This document shows positions 42,396 through 51,002 of a stretch of DNA of 64,000 nucleotides, one piece after another; position 1 is the stretch's first letter, and the number at the start of each line of letters is the position of its first letter. The notes under the pieces were generated by a model. That model did not search any database. It was not told the DNA's origin and was given only the letters and a program-made list of their open reading frames with translations. A program made the translations under genes and the position numbers. This stretch comes from Rhodococcus oryzae (GTDB taxonomy: Bacteria; Actinomycetota; Actinomycetes; Mycobacteriales; Mycobacteriaceae), in assembly GCF_005049235.1 (NCBI RefSeq), contig NZ_SUMD01000006.1, forward strand, positions 186,001-250,000, given 5' to 3'.

Positions 42396-42761
42396 ATGAC
42401 CCGTCCCGCCATCGGTATGGAGTACACCGTCCTTGACTGTCCCGACCCGGGCGCCCTGGCCGCCTTCTACGGCGCGGTGCTCGGCTGGGAGGTCGCCCGG
42501 TCGGACGACCACTGGGTGGTCCTGCAGGGTCCGGGCGCGCTCCGGCTGGCGTTCCAGCTCGCGCCCGACTTCGTCCCCGCCGACTGGCCGGCGAAGGGGG
42601 TGCGGGTGCACCTCGACCTGCGAATCGACGACATGGATGCGTCGACGAGGTGGGTGCTCGGGCTGGGCGCGGAGCTCGTCGAGGGACCGGCGGACCACCA
42701 GGACTTCGCGGTGTTCCGGGATCCGGCCGGTCACCTCTTCTGCCTGTGCCTGAACGAATGA
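42396..42761 (+). CDS. VOC (glyoxalase/bleomycin-resistance) family protein
   Basis: A 121-residue protein with the paired beta-alpha-beta-beta-beta units of the vicinal oxygen chelate fold: YTVLDCPDPGALAAFYGAVL, GWEVARSDDHW, VRVHLDLRIDDMDASTRW and DFAVFRDPAGHLFCLCLN. These are usual for small stand-alone VOC proteins in actinobacteria, whose reactions are mostly unknown. It converges on the AHSA1 gene. Confidence 0.9.
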   Translation: MTRPAIGMEYTVLDCPDPGALAAFYGAVLGWEVARSDDHWVVLQGPGALRLAFQLAPDFVPADWPAKGVRVHLDLRIDDMDASTRWVLGLGAELVEGPADHQDFAVFRDPAGHLFCLCLNE

Positions 42762-42771
42762 GCGGCGGCGA

Positions 42772-43257
42772 TCACGCGGCCTTCGCGAGCAGCGCGTCGA
42801 GCGCCGCGTAGCTCTCGTTCATGCCGCCCTCCATGCCGGACTGCAGCATGCCGTCGCGTTCGGCGGCGGTGAAGTATTGGCTGTCGATGACGACCTTGGT
42901 GCGGCCGTCGCCCAAATCGACGAATTCGACGGAATCGATGCACGGGTGCGCGGGCATGCCGTCCCACTCGAAGGAGTAGACGAGCCGCTCCTTCGGGGTG
43001 ATCTCCCGGAAGCGTCCCTCGAAGCCGTCGGTTCCGCCCTCGTGGTGCTCGACGAACCGCCAGTGGCCGCCTCGCTCGAAATCCCAGCGCTCGACGTCGA
43101 GCGGGTTTCCGCGACCCCACCACTGGGCGAGTTGCTCGGGCTCGGTGTACGCGGCCCAGACCCGGTCGCGGGTGGCGTTGAAGACACGTTCGACGTGGAT
43201 GTCCCGGTCGCCGGGGGTGGATACGGTCGCGGCGGCGGGGGTGTGTTGTGTGGTCAT
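42772..43257 (-). CDS. AHSA1/SRPBCC-domain protein
   Basis: A 161-residue START-like protein: IHVERVFNATRDRVWAAYTE, QLAQWWGRG, and FEGRFREITPKERLVYSFEW, ending with GMEGGMNESYAALDALLAKA. The family binds hydrophobic ligands. It starts at 43257, two bases after the ArsR gene stop, so the two are one operon; ArsR/AHSA1 pairs like this are common and the ArsR protein normally represses both. Confidence 0.9.
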   Translation of the reverse strand: MTTQHTPAAATVSTPGDRDIHVERVFNATRDRVWAAYTEPEQLAQWWGRGNPLDVERWDFERGGHWRFVEHHEGGTDGFEGRFREITPKERLVYSFEWDGMPAHPCIDSVEFVDLGDGRTKVVIDSQYFTAAERDGMLQSGMEGGMNESYAALDALLAKAA

Positions 43258-43259
43258 CG

Positions 43260-43586
43260 TTACTCCTCCATGCGGTTGAGGAACTGTCCGAGACGGTCCA
43301 GGCGGCCCTCGATCTCGAGTTGGTGACTCCGGATCCAGGCGAGCTCGCGGTCGAACGGGTTCGTGCCGAGTCGGCAGTGCCGCACGCGGCCCCGCTTCTC
43401 GGTCACGACCATGCCGGAGTCCTCGAGGAGGCGGAGGTGCTTCGTGATGCCGGTGAGGGTCATCTCGAAGCGCTCCGCCAGCTCGCTGACCGTGGCGTCC
43501 GTCCGGCCGAGGTGTTCGAGGATCCCGCGTCGAGTGGGATCCGAGAGCGCCGCGAACGAGGCGTCGAGCCGTGAATGCTGAACCAT
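43260..43586 (-). CDS. ArsR-family transcriptional regulator
   Basis: A 108-residue winged-helix repressor: FAALSDPTRRGILEHLGRTD, VSELAERFEMTLTGITKHLR, LLEDSGMVVTEKRGRVRHCR. The metal-binding ELCVCD motif is absent, so it responds to something other than arsenite-type metals. First gene of the ArsR/AHSA1 operon. Confidence 0.92.
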   Translation of the reverse strand: MVQHSRLDASFAALSDPTRRGILEHLGRTDATVSELAERFEMTLTGITKHLRLLEDSGMVVTEKRGRVRHCRLGTNPFDRELAWIRSHQLEIEGRLDRLGQFLNRMEE

Positions 43587-43662
43587 CTAGTTCAGTATTG
43601 ACCGCAGGTCTGGCGGTGTCAATGGCGGGAATGGCAGGACCCTTGGCGGTAACGTCCCATTC

Positions 43663-43875
43663 ATGACTGAGGCAGTGAAGGGTCCGGCGTCCTACTTTCC
43701 GTCGATCGAGAAGAAGTACGGCCGGCCGATCGCGGAGTGGCAGAACAAGATCCGGTCCTCGGACCTGACCAAGCACAAGGAGCTCGTCGACTGGCTCAAG
43801 GCCGAGCATGAGATGGGCCACGGGCACGCCAACGCCCTGGTCAAGTACACCCTCGACGAGGACGCGGCCGGCTAG
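43663..43875 (+). CDS. DUF4287 protein
   Basis: A 70-residue protein matching DUF4287 over nearly its whole length: GPASYFPSIEKKYGRPIAEW, HKELVDWLKAEHEMGHGHAN, ALVKYTLDE. Small basic proteins of this family are widespread; function unknown. It precedes the methyltransferase-like gene by 34 bases. Confidence 0.9.
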   Translation: MTEAVKGPASYFPSIEKKYGRPIAEWQNKIRSSDLTKHKELVDWLKAEHEMGHGHANALVKYTLDEDAAG

Positions 43876-43909
43876 ATCGGCACCGGGCCCACGAACGAGG
43901 AGGGTTGCC

Positions 43910-44497
43910 GTGCTCCCGCTGTTCGCGTCCGACCCCGCCGCCGGAGCGATCCTCGCGACGGCGTTCACGGCATTTGTGTTCTCGGAGTTCTGGATCGGGC
44001 GTACCCGGCCAGGTAGCGCAGAGCGGGACCAGGACGCGCGCAGCGGGCTCGCGGTCGGGCTTGGGCTGCTGTCCGCCTACGCCGGTGGGCCGGCGATCAG
44101 CCTGCTCGTCACGTCGACGGTGATCACCACGGGCGCGGTCTGGTATTTCGTTGCGGGCCTGGCGATCGCGGCTGCGGGCCAGGGCATGCGCCTGCGGGCG
44201 GTGTACGAACTCGGGGTCGCCTTCACGTTCAGGGTCCAGGTCGCGCCCGGTCAGACGGTGGTGGACACCGGCCTGTACCGGCGGATCCGGCACCCGTCGT
44301 ACACCGGCGCGCTGATCTGCGCCCTGGGGTTCACCATCGCGTACACCAATTGGCTCGCACCCCTCGCGGTGCTCGGGCTGGTCCTCGGCTACGTGGTGCG
44401 GATCCCGCATGAGGAGCAGACGCTGGCCGAGGGTCTCGGCGAGCCGTACCGGCAGTACATGCGCCGGACCAAGCGGCTGATCCCGTTCGTGTTCTAG
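43910..44497 (+). CDS. Isoprenylcysteine carboxyl methyltransferase-family membrane protein
   Basis: A 195-residue membrane protein with four to five hydrophobic segments and the C-terminal ICMT/PEMT signature: TGLYRRIRHPSYTGALICAL (RHPxYxG SAM-site motif) and RIPHEEQTLAEGLGEPYRQY (HEE, the second SAM contact). The acceptor in bacteria is usually unknown. The GTG at 43910 has GAGGAGGG 5 bases upstream. Confidence 0.88.
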   Translation: MLPLFASDPAAGAILATAFTAFVFSEFWIGRTRPGSAERDQDARSGLAVGLGLLSAYAGGPAISLLVTSTVITTGAVWYFVAGLAIAAAGQGMRLRAVYELGVAFTFRVQVAPGQTVVDTGLYRRIRHPSYTGALICALGFTIAYTNWLAPLAVLGLVLGYVVRIPHEEQTLAEGLGEPYRQYMRRTKRLIPFVF

Positions 44498-44512
44498 GCT
44501 CCGACCGGATCC

Positions 44513-44529
44513 GTCTGCCCTCGGCAGAC
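44513..44529 (+). promoter_or_regulatory. PopR-type operator upstream of the clpP pair
   Basis: GTCTGCC-CTC-GGCAGAC is a perfect palindrome. It contains TCTGCC-N3-GGCAGA, the sequence reported for PopR control of Streptomyces clpP3-clpP4. It lies 41 bases before the first clpP start, and a PopR-like regulator is encoded just after the pair. Only one copy is seen here; Streptomyces has two. Confidence 0.75.
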
Positions 44530-44570
44530 AAATCGATTCGCCACCGCGCCAAGCGGATACAACGGAATAC

Positions 44571-45173
44571 ATGACCACGACACCAGCCCTGACCTACCGA
44601 GACCAACTCACCGACCGACTGTTCCGGCAGCGCACCGTGATGCTGACAGGTGAGGTGAACGACGAGATGGCCGAGCGGGCCTGCGCCGAGATGGTGCTGC
44701 TCGCCACGGCCGACGCCGAGCGTGACGTCGTCGTCTACATCAATTCGCCCGGCGGCTCCGTGCTGGCCGGGCTCGCCATCTACGACACCATGAAGCTGAT
44801 CCCCAACGACGTGGTGACCGTCGCGCTCGGGTTCGCCGCGAGCATGGGCCAGGTGCTGCTCGCCTCCGGCACCCACGGAAAGCGGATAAGCCTGGCGCAC
44901 AGCAGGATCATGATGCACCAGCCGTCGGCAGGCATCGGCGGCACGGCGATGGACATCGCCATCCAGGCCGACAACTGGGAGTACATGAAGCGGCAGTCGG
45001 AGGAGATCCTGGCGGCCGAGACCGGCCGCACGGTCGAGGAGATCGCCGCCGACAGCGACAGGGACCGCTGGTTCACCCCCGAGCAGGCACGCGAGTACGG
45101 GATGGTCGATCACGTGGTCGGATCGTTCGCGCAGATCGCGCCGTTCGCGACCGCAGGACGGATGGGGCTGTAG
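44571..45173 (+). CDS. clpP: ATP-dependent Clp protease proteolytic subunit, first of an accessory pair
   Basis: A 200-residue serine protease subunit that forms a ring chamber fed by ClpX/ClpC. The triad is visible: Ser91 in [11 protein letters not shown], His116 in [10 protein letters not shown], and Asp in [40 protein letters not shown] is the handle region. It is followed after 2 bases by a second clpP. With its convergent regulator and upstream palindrome the locus resembles Streptomyces clpP3P4-popR, not the main clpP1P2-clpX operon. Confidence 0.95.
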   Translation: MTTTPALTYRDQLTDRLFRQRTVMLTGEVNDEMAERACAEMVLLATADAERDVVVYINSPGGSVLAGLAIYDTMKLIPNDVVTVALGFAASMGQVLLASGTHGKRISLAHSRIMMHQPSAGIGGTAMDIAIQADNWEYMKRQSEEILAAETGRTVEEIAADSDRDRWFTPEQAREYGMVDHVVGSFAQIAPFATAGRMGL

Positions 45174-45175
45174 TC

Positions 45176-45772
45176 ATGGCGCAGTACGCGATTCCCAGTG
45201 TCATCGAGCGGACCCCGGCGGGCGAACGATCCTTCGACGTGTTCAGCCGACTGCTCAACGAACGGATCATCTTCCTGGGTACCGAGATCGATGACGGTGT
45301 GGCGAATGTGGTGATGGCGCAGCTGCTGCACCTCGAGGCGGATGCGCCGGATCGGGAGATAGGCCTGTACATCAACTCGCCGGGCGGGTCGACCACCGCG
45401 ATGCTCGCCATCTACGACACCATGCAGTTCCTGCGGCCCACGGTCGCCACCTATTGCATGGGTCAGGCCGCCTCCGCCTCGGCGGTGCTGCTCGCTGCGG
45501 GCGCGCCGGGGCGCAGGCACGTGCTCGCGCATTCACGGGTGCTGCTGCATCAACCGTCCGCGCAGGGCCAGGGCACCATTTCCGATCTCGCCCTGCAGGC
45601 CGCGGAGGTGCTGCGGGTCCGGTCGCAGACCGAGGAGATCCTCAGCGCGCACACCGGCCAGGACGTGGCACGACTGCGCAGGGACACCGACAGGGATCGG
45701 ATCTTCACCGCCCAGGAGGCGCTCGACTACGGCCTCGCGGACCAGATGATCGTCTCCAGGGACGCGGCGTAG
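45176..45772 (+). CDS. clpP: ATP-dependent Clp protease proteolytic subunit, second of an accessory pair
   Basis: A 198-residue ClpP of the ClpP2 type. The catalytic Ser100 lies in [12 protein letters not shown] (SAS where ClpP1-type proteins have SMG), His125 in [11 protein letters not shown], and Asp in [20 protein letters not shown]. The N-terminal [20 protein letters not shown] is the standard processing-prone start. It presumably forms a mixed double ring with the preceding subunit. Convergent with the PopR-like gene, 17 bases between stops. Confidence 0.95.
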   Translation: MAQYAIPSVIERTPAGERSFDVFSRLLNERIIFLGTEIDDGVANVVMAQLLHLEADAPDREIGLYINSPGGSTTAMLAIYDTMQFLRPTVATYCMGQAASASAVLLAAGAPGRRHVLAHSRVLLHQPSAQGQGTISDLALQAAEVLRVRSQTEEILSAHTGQDVARLRRDTDRDRIFTAQEALDYGLADQMIVSRDAA

Positions 45773-45789
45773 CGGACGGCGCCCGCCGA

Positions 45790-46164
45790 TCAGGCGGCCA
45801 TCAGCTCCACCCGCGGCGGACCGGTCACCGTGTGCTGACCGGTCGGTCGCGGGGCCGACAGTCGCCGCACGCCCCTGGCCAGCAGGTTCTCCAGCGGCAT
45901 GCCGAGCGCGTCACACACCGAGCGCAGCATCTCCGACGACGGCTCCTTGCGTCCGCGCTCCATCTCGGAGAGGTACTGCTTGGACATGCCCACCGTGCGC
46001 GCCACATCGTCGAGGGTGCGGTCCTGATCGCGGCGTTCATCGCGCAGTATCTCGCCGTAGATCTTGCGCAGCAGGGGAGCGGGTCGGTCGTCGCGGTCCG
46101 GGCGTCGGCCCTCGCGTCGCCTGCTGGCGATGTCGACGACGACCGGCCGGTCCGCAGCTGTCAT
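45790..46164 (-). CDS. PopR/ClgR-like XRE regulator of the clpP pair
   Basis: A 124-residue protein with one XRE helix-turn-helix (TLDDVARTVGMSKQYLSEME, RGRKEPSSEMLRSVCDALGM). It ends VELMAA; ClgR and PopR carry C-terminal hydrophobic-Ala-Ala tails that make them substrates of the Clp protease. Convergent with the clpP pair, whose promoter region holds the PopR palindrome. A feedback loop is therefore likely: regulator activates clpP expression and is then degraded by it. Assignment to PopR over ClgR rests on position and the operator. Confidence 0.82.
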   Translation of the reverse strand: MTAADRPVVVDIASRRREGRRPDRDDRPAPLLRKIYGEILRDERRDQDRTLDDVARTVGMSKQYLSEMERGRKEPSSEMLRSVCDALGMPLENLLARGVRRLSAPRPTGQHTVTGPPRVELMAA

Positions 46165-46331
46165 GACCGCAAGCCTGCCACCGGGCCGCGGCGACAGGCG
46201 CGGTTGTTCGCTGAGGGCTGACCGGGCTATGCGTGCGGCCGCACCGCGCGTGGTTCGGTGGCGACCGTCGGTTCGGGGTGGACAATTCGCCGGGAGCCCG
46301 GCCGTCGGGCGCAACGGAAACGGAGACCGCA

Positions 46332-46808
46332 ATGGCACCCGAGAGCACGGACAGCTTCCTCGTGGAACGCTCCATCGACGTCGCCGCGAGCCCGGCCACC
46401 CTGCACGGCCTGATCGACGATTTCCGCCGCTGGCCCGAGTGGTCGCCATGGGAGGAGCTCGACCCCACCATGACCCGGACCTACGGCGGGGCCGACCGCG
46501 GGGTCGGCGCCACCTACTCCTGGTCGGGCAACCGCAAAGCCGGTTCGGGGTCGATGGTCATCACCGAGTCGGTCCCCGGGCAGAAGGTGGTGCTGGACCT
46601 GGCGTTCCTCAAGCCGTTCAACGCCGAGAACGTGACCACCTTCCTGCTGGAGCCCAGCGGTGCGGGCACCACGGTCCGCTGGCAGATGACCGGCAAGAAG
46701 AACTGGTTCTTCAAGGTCTTCGGGTTCGTCTTCAGCATGGACAAGATGGTGGGCAAGGACTTCGAGAACGGCCTGGCCAAGCTGAAGGCCCTCGCCGAGG
46801 CCGGATAG
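46332..46808 (+). CDS. SRPBCC (polyketide cyclase-like) family protein
   Basis: A 158-residue START-like protein: FLVERSIDVAASPATLHGLI, DDFRRWPEWSPWEELDPTMT, TYSWSGNRKAGSGSMVITES, and the closing helix MDKMVGKDFENGLAKLKALA. It belongs to the group with WxxWSPWE that binds hydrophobic ligands; no enzymatic role can be read. The ATG at 46332 begins the domain; the longer upstream frame is not supported. Confidence 0.88.
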   Translation: MAPESTDSFLVERSIDVAASPATLHGLIDDFRRWPEWSPWEELDPTMTRTYGGADRGVGATYSWSGNRKAGSGSMVITESVPGQKVVLDLAFLKPFNAENVTTFLLEPSGAGTTVRWQMTGKKNWFFKVFGFVFSMDKMVGKDFENGLAKLKALAEAG

Positions 46809-46867
46809 CTCCCGATCCGGCCACGGCGGGCGCATCGGCGGCGATCGGTCGGTGATACCTTCCGTCG

Positions 46868-48277
46868 GTGCCGCGGATGAGTCCCCCTGATGCGCAGACG
46901 TACTGGATCTCCACCAAGATCCACAGCGACCAGTTCCTGCTCTACTGCTTCGAGGACCCGGCAGACTCGACGGCCGCGATGCGCCGCTCGCTCCTCGCGC
47001 GCGCCGCGCTCGTCCCGGACCTGCGGCTCAAGGTCCGGGAGGTCCCGTTCCACGCCGACTACCCGCACTGGGTCCCGATGGACGTCGGCTCCGACCACGT
47101 GGTGGCCCACGAGCCGCTCGAGAGCTGGCCGGACTGCCTGCTGGCGGTCGGGGAGCTGCTGACCGAACGCCTGGACTCGCGCGAATCGCCATGGCGGCTG
47201 CATCTTTTCGCGGTCGCGCACGGGTCGCCGCGGTGCGGAGACGCACCCGCGGTGGTGGCGGTGCTGCAGGTCGCGCACGCCCTGGCCGACGGGCGAGGCG
47301 CCTCGACGCTGGCCCGAGCCCTGTTCGGTGGGCAGGACGCTGCCGTGCGGCGGGCGCCGAGCCCCGCGCCGTGGCGACCGGCCTTGGCGCTCGCGTTGGC
47401 CGCTGCCCGACTCCCGGCGCAGCTCGCCGCCCTCCTTGCCGCCGCGGTGCCCGCCCACCGGACCCATCGTGACCTCGAGCGCGAGACCGCCGCGGGAGCG
47501 CTGCCGGCGCAGCCGCCGAGCCTCTCCAAGGGTCCGACCAACGCCCGGCCGGACGAGCGCCGGTCGGTGCGGATGGTGGTTCGTGACGCCGCGGACCTGC
47601 GTGGGCCCGGGGTCACCGTCACGGTCGGGGCGATGACCGCGATCTCGTTGGCGCTGACCCGGTACCTGCGGGCGCAGGGGAGCGCAGTGCCTGCAGACCT
47701 CGCCGCGGAGGTGACGGTCGCCAAACCCGGGCAGGCGCGGTCGCGGAACCACTTCCGCAACGTCGCGGTCGACCTGTATCCCGGCGTCGCCGATCTGCGA
47801 GACCGTGCCGCGGCGATCGCCGCGTCGATGGCAACCCGCCGGACCCGCGGCGAGCATCCGGCCGCGGCGGCCGCGGACCGCGCGCTGCGCTCGGTTCCTG
47901 GACCCCTGGTGCGGTGGGGCGTCGAGCAGTTCGATTTCGGAGCGATCCCCGACACCGTCACCGGCAACACCGTGGTCTCCAGCGTCGACCGCGGTCCGGC
48001 CGATCTGTCCCTCGGCGGCGGACCGGTGAGATTCACGGCCGGATTCCCGGCGTTGTCCCAGTTCATGGGCCTGACCCACGGGGTGCACGGCATCGGTGAC
48101 ACCGTCACGATCGGTGTCAGCACCAGTCCGTCGGTACTGGCCGACCTCGACGCCTACGAGACCATGCTGCATGAGGCGATAGACGAGGTCAGCGCCGCAT
48201 TCGGGTCAATCGGGTGGCGAGCCGCGCCGTCCCCGGATACCCTGCATTCGGTGTCGGAAGCTCCGGCAGAGCAGTGA
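46868..48277 (+). CDS. Wax ester synthase/diacylglycerol acyltransferase-like protein
   Basis: A 469-residue CoA-dependent acyltransferase-fold protein. The N-terminal part has STKIHSDQFLLYCFEDPADS and SPWRLHLFAVAHGS. The active-site region reads LQVAHALADGRGASTLARAL; the WS/DGAT motif HHxxxDG is thus AHALADG, keeping the catalytic second His and the Asp-Gly but not the first His. The C-terminal half has ARSRNHFRNVAVDLYPGVAD, NTVVSSVDRGP and GFPALSQFMGLTHGVHGIGD, matching the DUF1298 domain. It may make storage or wall lipids; activity is uncertain. GTG at 46868 or ATG at 46877. Confidence 0.75.
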   Translation: MPRMSPPDAQTYWISTKIHSDQFLLYCFEDPADSTAAMRRSLLARAALVPDLRLKVREVPFHADYPHWVPMDVGSDHVVAHEPLESWPDCLLAVGELLTERLDSRESPWRLHLFAVAHGSPRCGDAPAVVAVLQVAHALADGRGASTLARALFGGQDAAVRRAPSPAPWRPALALALAAARLPAQLAALLAAAVPAHRTHRDLERETAAGALPAQPPSLSKGPTNARPDERRSVRMVVRDAADLRGPGVTVTVGAMTAISLALTRYLRAQGSAVPADLAAEVTVAKPGQARSRNHFRNVAVDLYPGVADLRDRAAAIAASMATRRTRGEHPAAAAADRALRSVPGPLVRWGVEQFDFGAIPDTVTGNTVVSSVDRGPADLSLGGGPVRFTAGFPALSQFMGLTHGVHGIGDTVTIGVSTSPSVLADLDAYETMLHEAIDEVSAAFGSIGWRAAPSPDTLHSVSEAPAEQ

Positions 48278-48308
48278 CGACTCGACGAGTCATCGAAGGA
48301 GTCCCCAG

Positions 48309-48398
48309 ATGTCGACCTACATTTATGATGCGCTGGTTCCCTACGTCGGACCGGCCGAGGCCGCGAACCTGGCCACCCTGCTGGCCGTCGGACCGTAA
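48309..48398 (+). CDS. Microprotein (29 residues)
   Basis: The ATG is preceded by GAAGGAG at 8-base spacing, an optimal ribosome binding site, and the stop is followed within 20 bases by a strong terminator. The peptide starts MSTYIYDALVPYVG and ends LATLLAVGP, giving a short amphipathic/hydrophobic helix. It follows the wax-synthase-like gene by 31 bases, so it may belong to that transcript. Unknown function. Confidence 0.65.
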   Translation: MSTYIYDALVPYVGPAEAANLATLLAVGP

Positions 48399-48416
48399 GG
48401 ACCACCCACAACCTCA

Positions 48417-48456
48417 CGTGAGGCCCGGTGGAGCATGCGCTCCGCCGGGCCTCACG
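48417..48456 (+). terminator. 18-bp hairpin terminator
   Basis: Arms 48417-48434 and 48439-48456 (one G-U pair) around a 4-base loop, 19 bases after the microprotein stop and before htpG. The core ggcccggYggagc is shared with the hairpin after the fumarase gene (53113-53144). Confidence 0.8.
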
Positions 48457-48584
48457 CATGTCCGGCCTCGGATGGCACGTTGCTGATGCCCGGACGGGCC
48501 CCCTCGCCGTCGGCGTAATATTCCGACGACGAATCTGGTGTCGAGGCCCCGACGTCGAGGCCTCGGCTGTCGAAGGGAATCGGA

Positions 48585-50531
48585 TTGAACGCGCACATCG
48601 AGCAGCTCGAATTCCAGGCGGAAACCCGTCAGCTGCTGGATCTGATGGTCCACTCGGTCTACTCGAACAAAGACTCCTTCCTCCGCGAGCTGGTCTCCAA
48701 CGCCTCGGATGCGCTGGACAAGCTGCGCCTCGAGGCGTTCCGCGACAAGGACCTCGACGTGGACACCTCGGATCTGCACATCGAGATCGAGGTGGACAAG
48801 CAGGCCCGCACGCTGACCGTCCGCGACAACGGCATCGGCATGTCCCGCGAGGAGGTCGTCGACCTGATCGGCACGCTGGCCCGCTCCGGGACGGCGGATC
48901 TGCGTCGGAAGCTGCGCGAGGCCAAGGACGCAGCCGCGGCCGGGGCTTTGGGTGCTTCCGAGGAGCTGATCGGGCAGTTCGGCATCGGCTTCTACTCGAC
49001 CTTCATGGTGGCGGACAAGGTCACCCTGCTGACCCGCCGCGCCGGCGAGAGCCAGGCGACTCGCTGGGAGTCGAGCGGCGAGGGTACGTACACGATCGAG
49101 ACGGTCGAGGACGCGCCGCAGGGCAGCTCCGTGACCCTGCACCTCAAGCCCGAGGACACCGAGGATCACCTGCACGACTACACCTCCGAGTACAAGATCA
49201 AGGAACTGGTCAAGCGCTACTCCGACTTCATCGCGTGGCCGATCCGGATGGACGTCGCGCGCAGCGTGCCGGGCGAGGACGGCGCCGAGGCGACGGTGAC
49301 CGTCGAGTCCGAGACGATCAACTCGATGAAGGCGCTGTGGGCGCGCTCGAAGGACGAGGTCTCCGACGAGGAGTACCAGGAGTTCTACCGGCACATCGCG
49401 CACGCATGGGACGAGCCGCTCGAGACCATCGCGATGAAGGCGGAGGGCACCTTCGAGTACCAGGCGCTGCTGTTCATCCCCACCCACGCGCCGTTCGACC
49501 TCTTCCAGCGCGACGCCAAGACCGGCGTGCAGCTCTACGTCAAGCGCGTGTTCATCATGGACGACTGCGACCAGCTGATCCCCGAGTACCTGCGCTTCGT
49601 CAAGGGCGTGGTGGACGCACAGGACCTCTCGCTCAACGTCTCGCGCGAGATCTTGCAGCAGGACCGCCAGATCCGGGCCATCCGGCGCAGGCTCACCAAG
49701 AAGGTGCTGTCCACCATCAAGGACATCCAGACCGAACGCCCCGAGGACTATCGCACCCTGTGGACCCAGTTCGGCCGCGTGCTCAAGGAGGGCCTGCTGT
49801 CCGACACGGACAATCGCGATGCGCTGCTGGGCATCTCGTCGTTCGCGTCCACCCACAGCGAGGACGAGCCGACCACCCTGGACGACTACCTGGCGCGCAT
49901 GAAGGACGGGCAGGAGCAGATCTACTACGCGACGGGCGAGACGCGGCAGCTGCTCGAGAGCTCGCCGCACATGGAGGCGTTCCGCGCCCGCGGCCTCGAG
50001 GTGCTTCTGCTGACCGATCCCGTTGACGAGTTGTGGGTCGGCGCGGTGCCCGAATACGAGGGCAAGGTCTTCCAGTCCATCGCCAAGGGCGAGGTCGACC
50101 TCGACACCGAGGAAGACAAGAAGGCCAGCGAGTCCGAGCGCGAGGAAAAGGAGAAGGACTTCGCGGGCCTGCTCACCTGGATGACCGAGGCGCTCAGCGA
50201 GCAGGTCAAGCAGGTGCGGCTGTCCACCCGGTTGACCACCTCCCCGGCGTGCATCGTCGGTGACGCGTTCAGCATGTCGCCGACCCTGGAGAAGATGTAC
50301 CGCGCCTCGGGACAGGTGCTCCCGCCCACCAAGCGGATCCTCGAGCTCAACCCGGAACACCCGCTCGTGGCGGCGCTGCGGACGGCCCAGGCCGACCGCG
50401 ACGACGATCCGGCGCTCGCGGAGACCGCCGAATTGCTCTACGGGATGGCGCTGCTCGCGGAGGGCGGCGAGCTCGACGATCCAGCGCGGTTCACCGGCAT
50501 GCTCGCCGACCGACTGGCCCGCACGGTCTAG
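48585..50531 (+). CDS. htpG: Chaperone HtpG (Hsp90)
   Basis: A 648-residue ATP-dependent chaperone. GHKL ATPase domain: [20 protein letters not shown] (catalytic Glu and nucleotide Asn), [37 protein letters not shown], and GSSVTLHLK. The middle and C-terminal parts follow, with [40 protein letters not shown] and the dimerisation region. The start is TTG at 48585 with GAAGGGA upstream. It has its own terminator. Confidence 0.97.
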
Positions 50532-50547
50532 ACCCGCGGTAGCCGAC

Positions 50548-50588
50548 GCGCCGCGCCGATCTCGTGGGATAGCGAATCGGCGCGGCGC
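50548..50588 (+). terminator. 13-bp hairpin terminator of htpG
   Basis: Arms gcgccgcgccgat (50548-50560) and exact complement (50576-50588) with a 15-base loop, 17 bases after the htpG stop; a short T-containing run follows. Confidence 0.75.
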
Positions 50589-50617
50589 TCCTTCGTTCCG
50601 GCGGATACAGTGCGGGT

Positions 50618-50968
50618 ATGTCTGTCGTATACAACGTCTTCGTCGCCATCCACCTGCTCGGTATGGCCGCCATCGTCGGTGGCTACTTCGCCGTGCTGGC
50701 GGAGCCGCGGGTGTCCGAGGTCATGGTGTGGGGCGCCCGGGTCCAGTTCCTGACCGGACTGATCATCGTCGGGATCGGCGAGGGTGCGCTGGACAAGGAG
50801 TACATCACCGCCAAGATCGCGACCAAGCTGGTGCTCTCGCTCGTGATCGTCGCGCTCGCCGAGATCGGTCGCGCCAAGCAGAAGCGGGGCGAGGCGAACC
50901 CGAACCTGGCGCACGCGGCCGGGGTGCTCGCGATCATCACCGCTCTGATCGCCGCGCTCTGGACGTAG
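50618..50968 (+). CDS. Small integral membrane protein (116 residues)
   Basis: Four hydrophobic segments: VYNVFVAIHLLGMAAIVGGY, ARVQFLTGLIIVGIGEGALD, ATKLVLSLVIVALAEIG and AHAAGVLAIITALIAALWT. The HLLGMAAIVG start resembles small heme-binding/CopD-like membrane proteins, but no second His ligand is clear. The family is widespread in rhodococci and mycobacteria; function unknown. Confidence 0.8.
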   Translation: MSVVYNVFVAIHLLGMAAIVGGYFAVLAEPRVSEVMVWGARVQFLTGLIIVGIGEGALDKEYITAKIATKLVLSLVIVALAEIGRAKQKRGEANPNLAHAAGVLAIITALIAALWT

Positions 50969-51002
50969 CCGGGGCAGGCACGGCTCCAGGTAGGTCATCT
51001 CG

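Noticed and set aside
46160-46331. Possible small gene between the PopR-like and SRPBCC genes
   Set aside because: Only a frame extension without a ribosome binding site; read as a shared promoter region.
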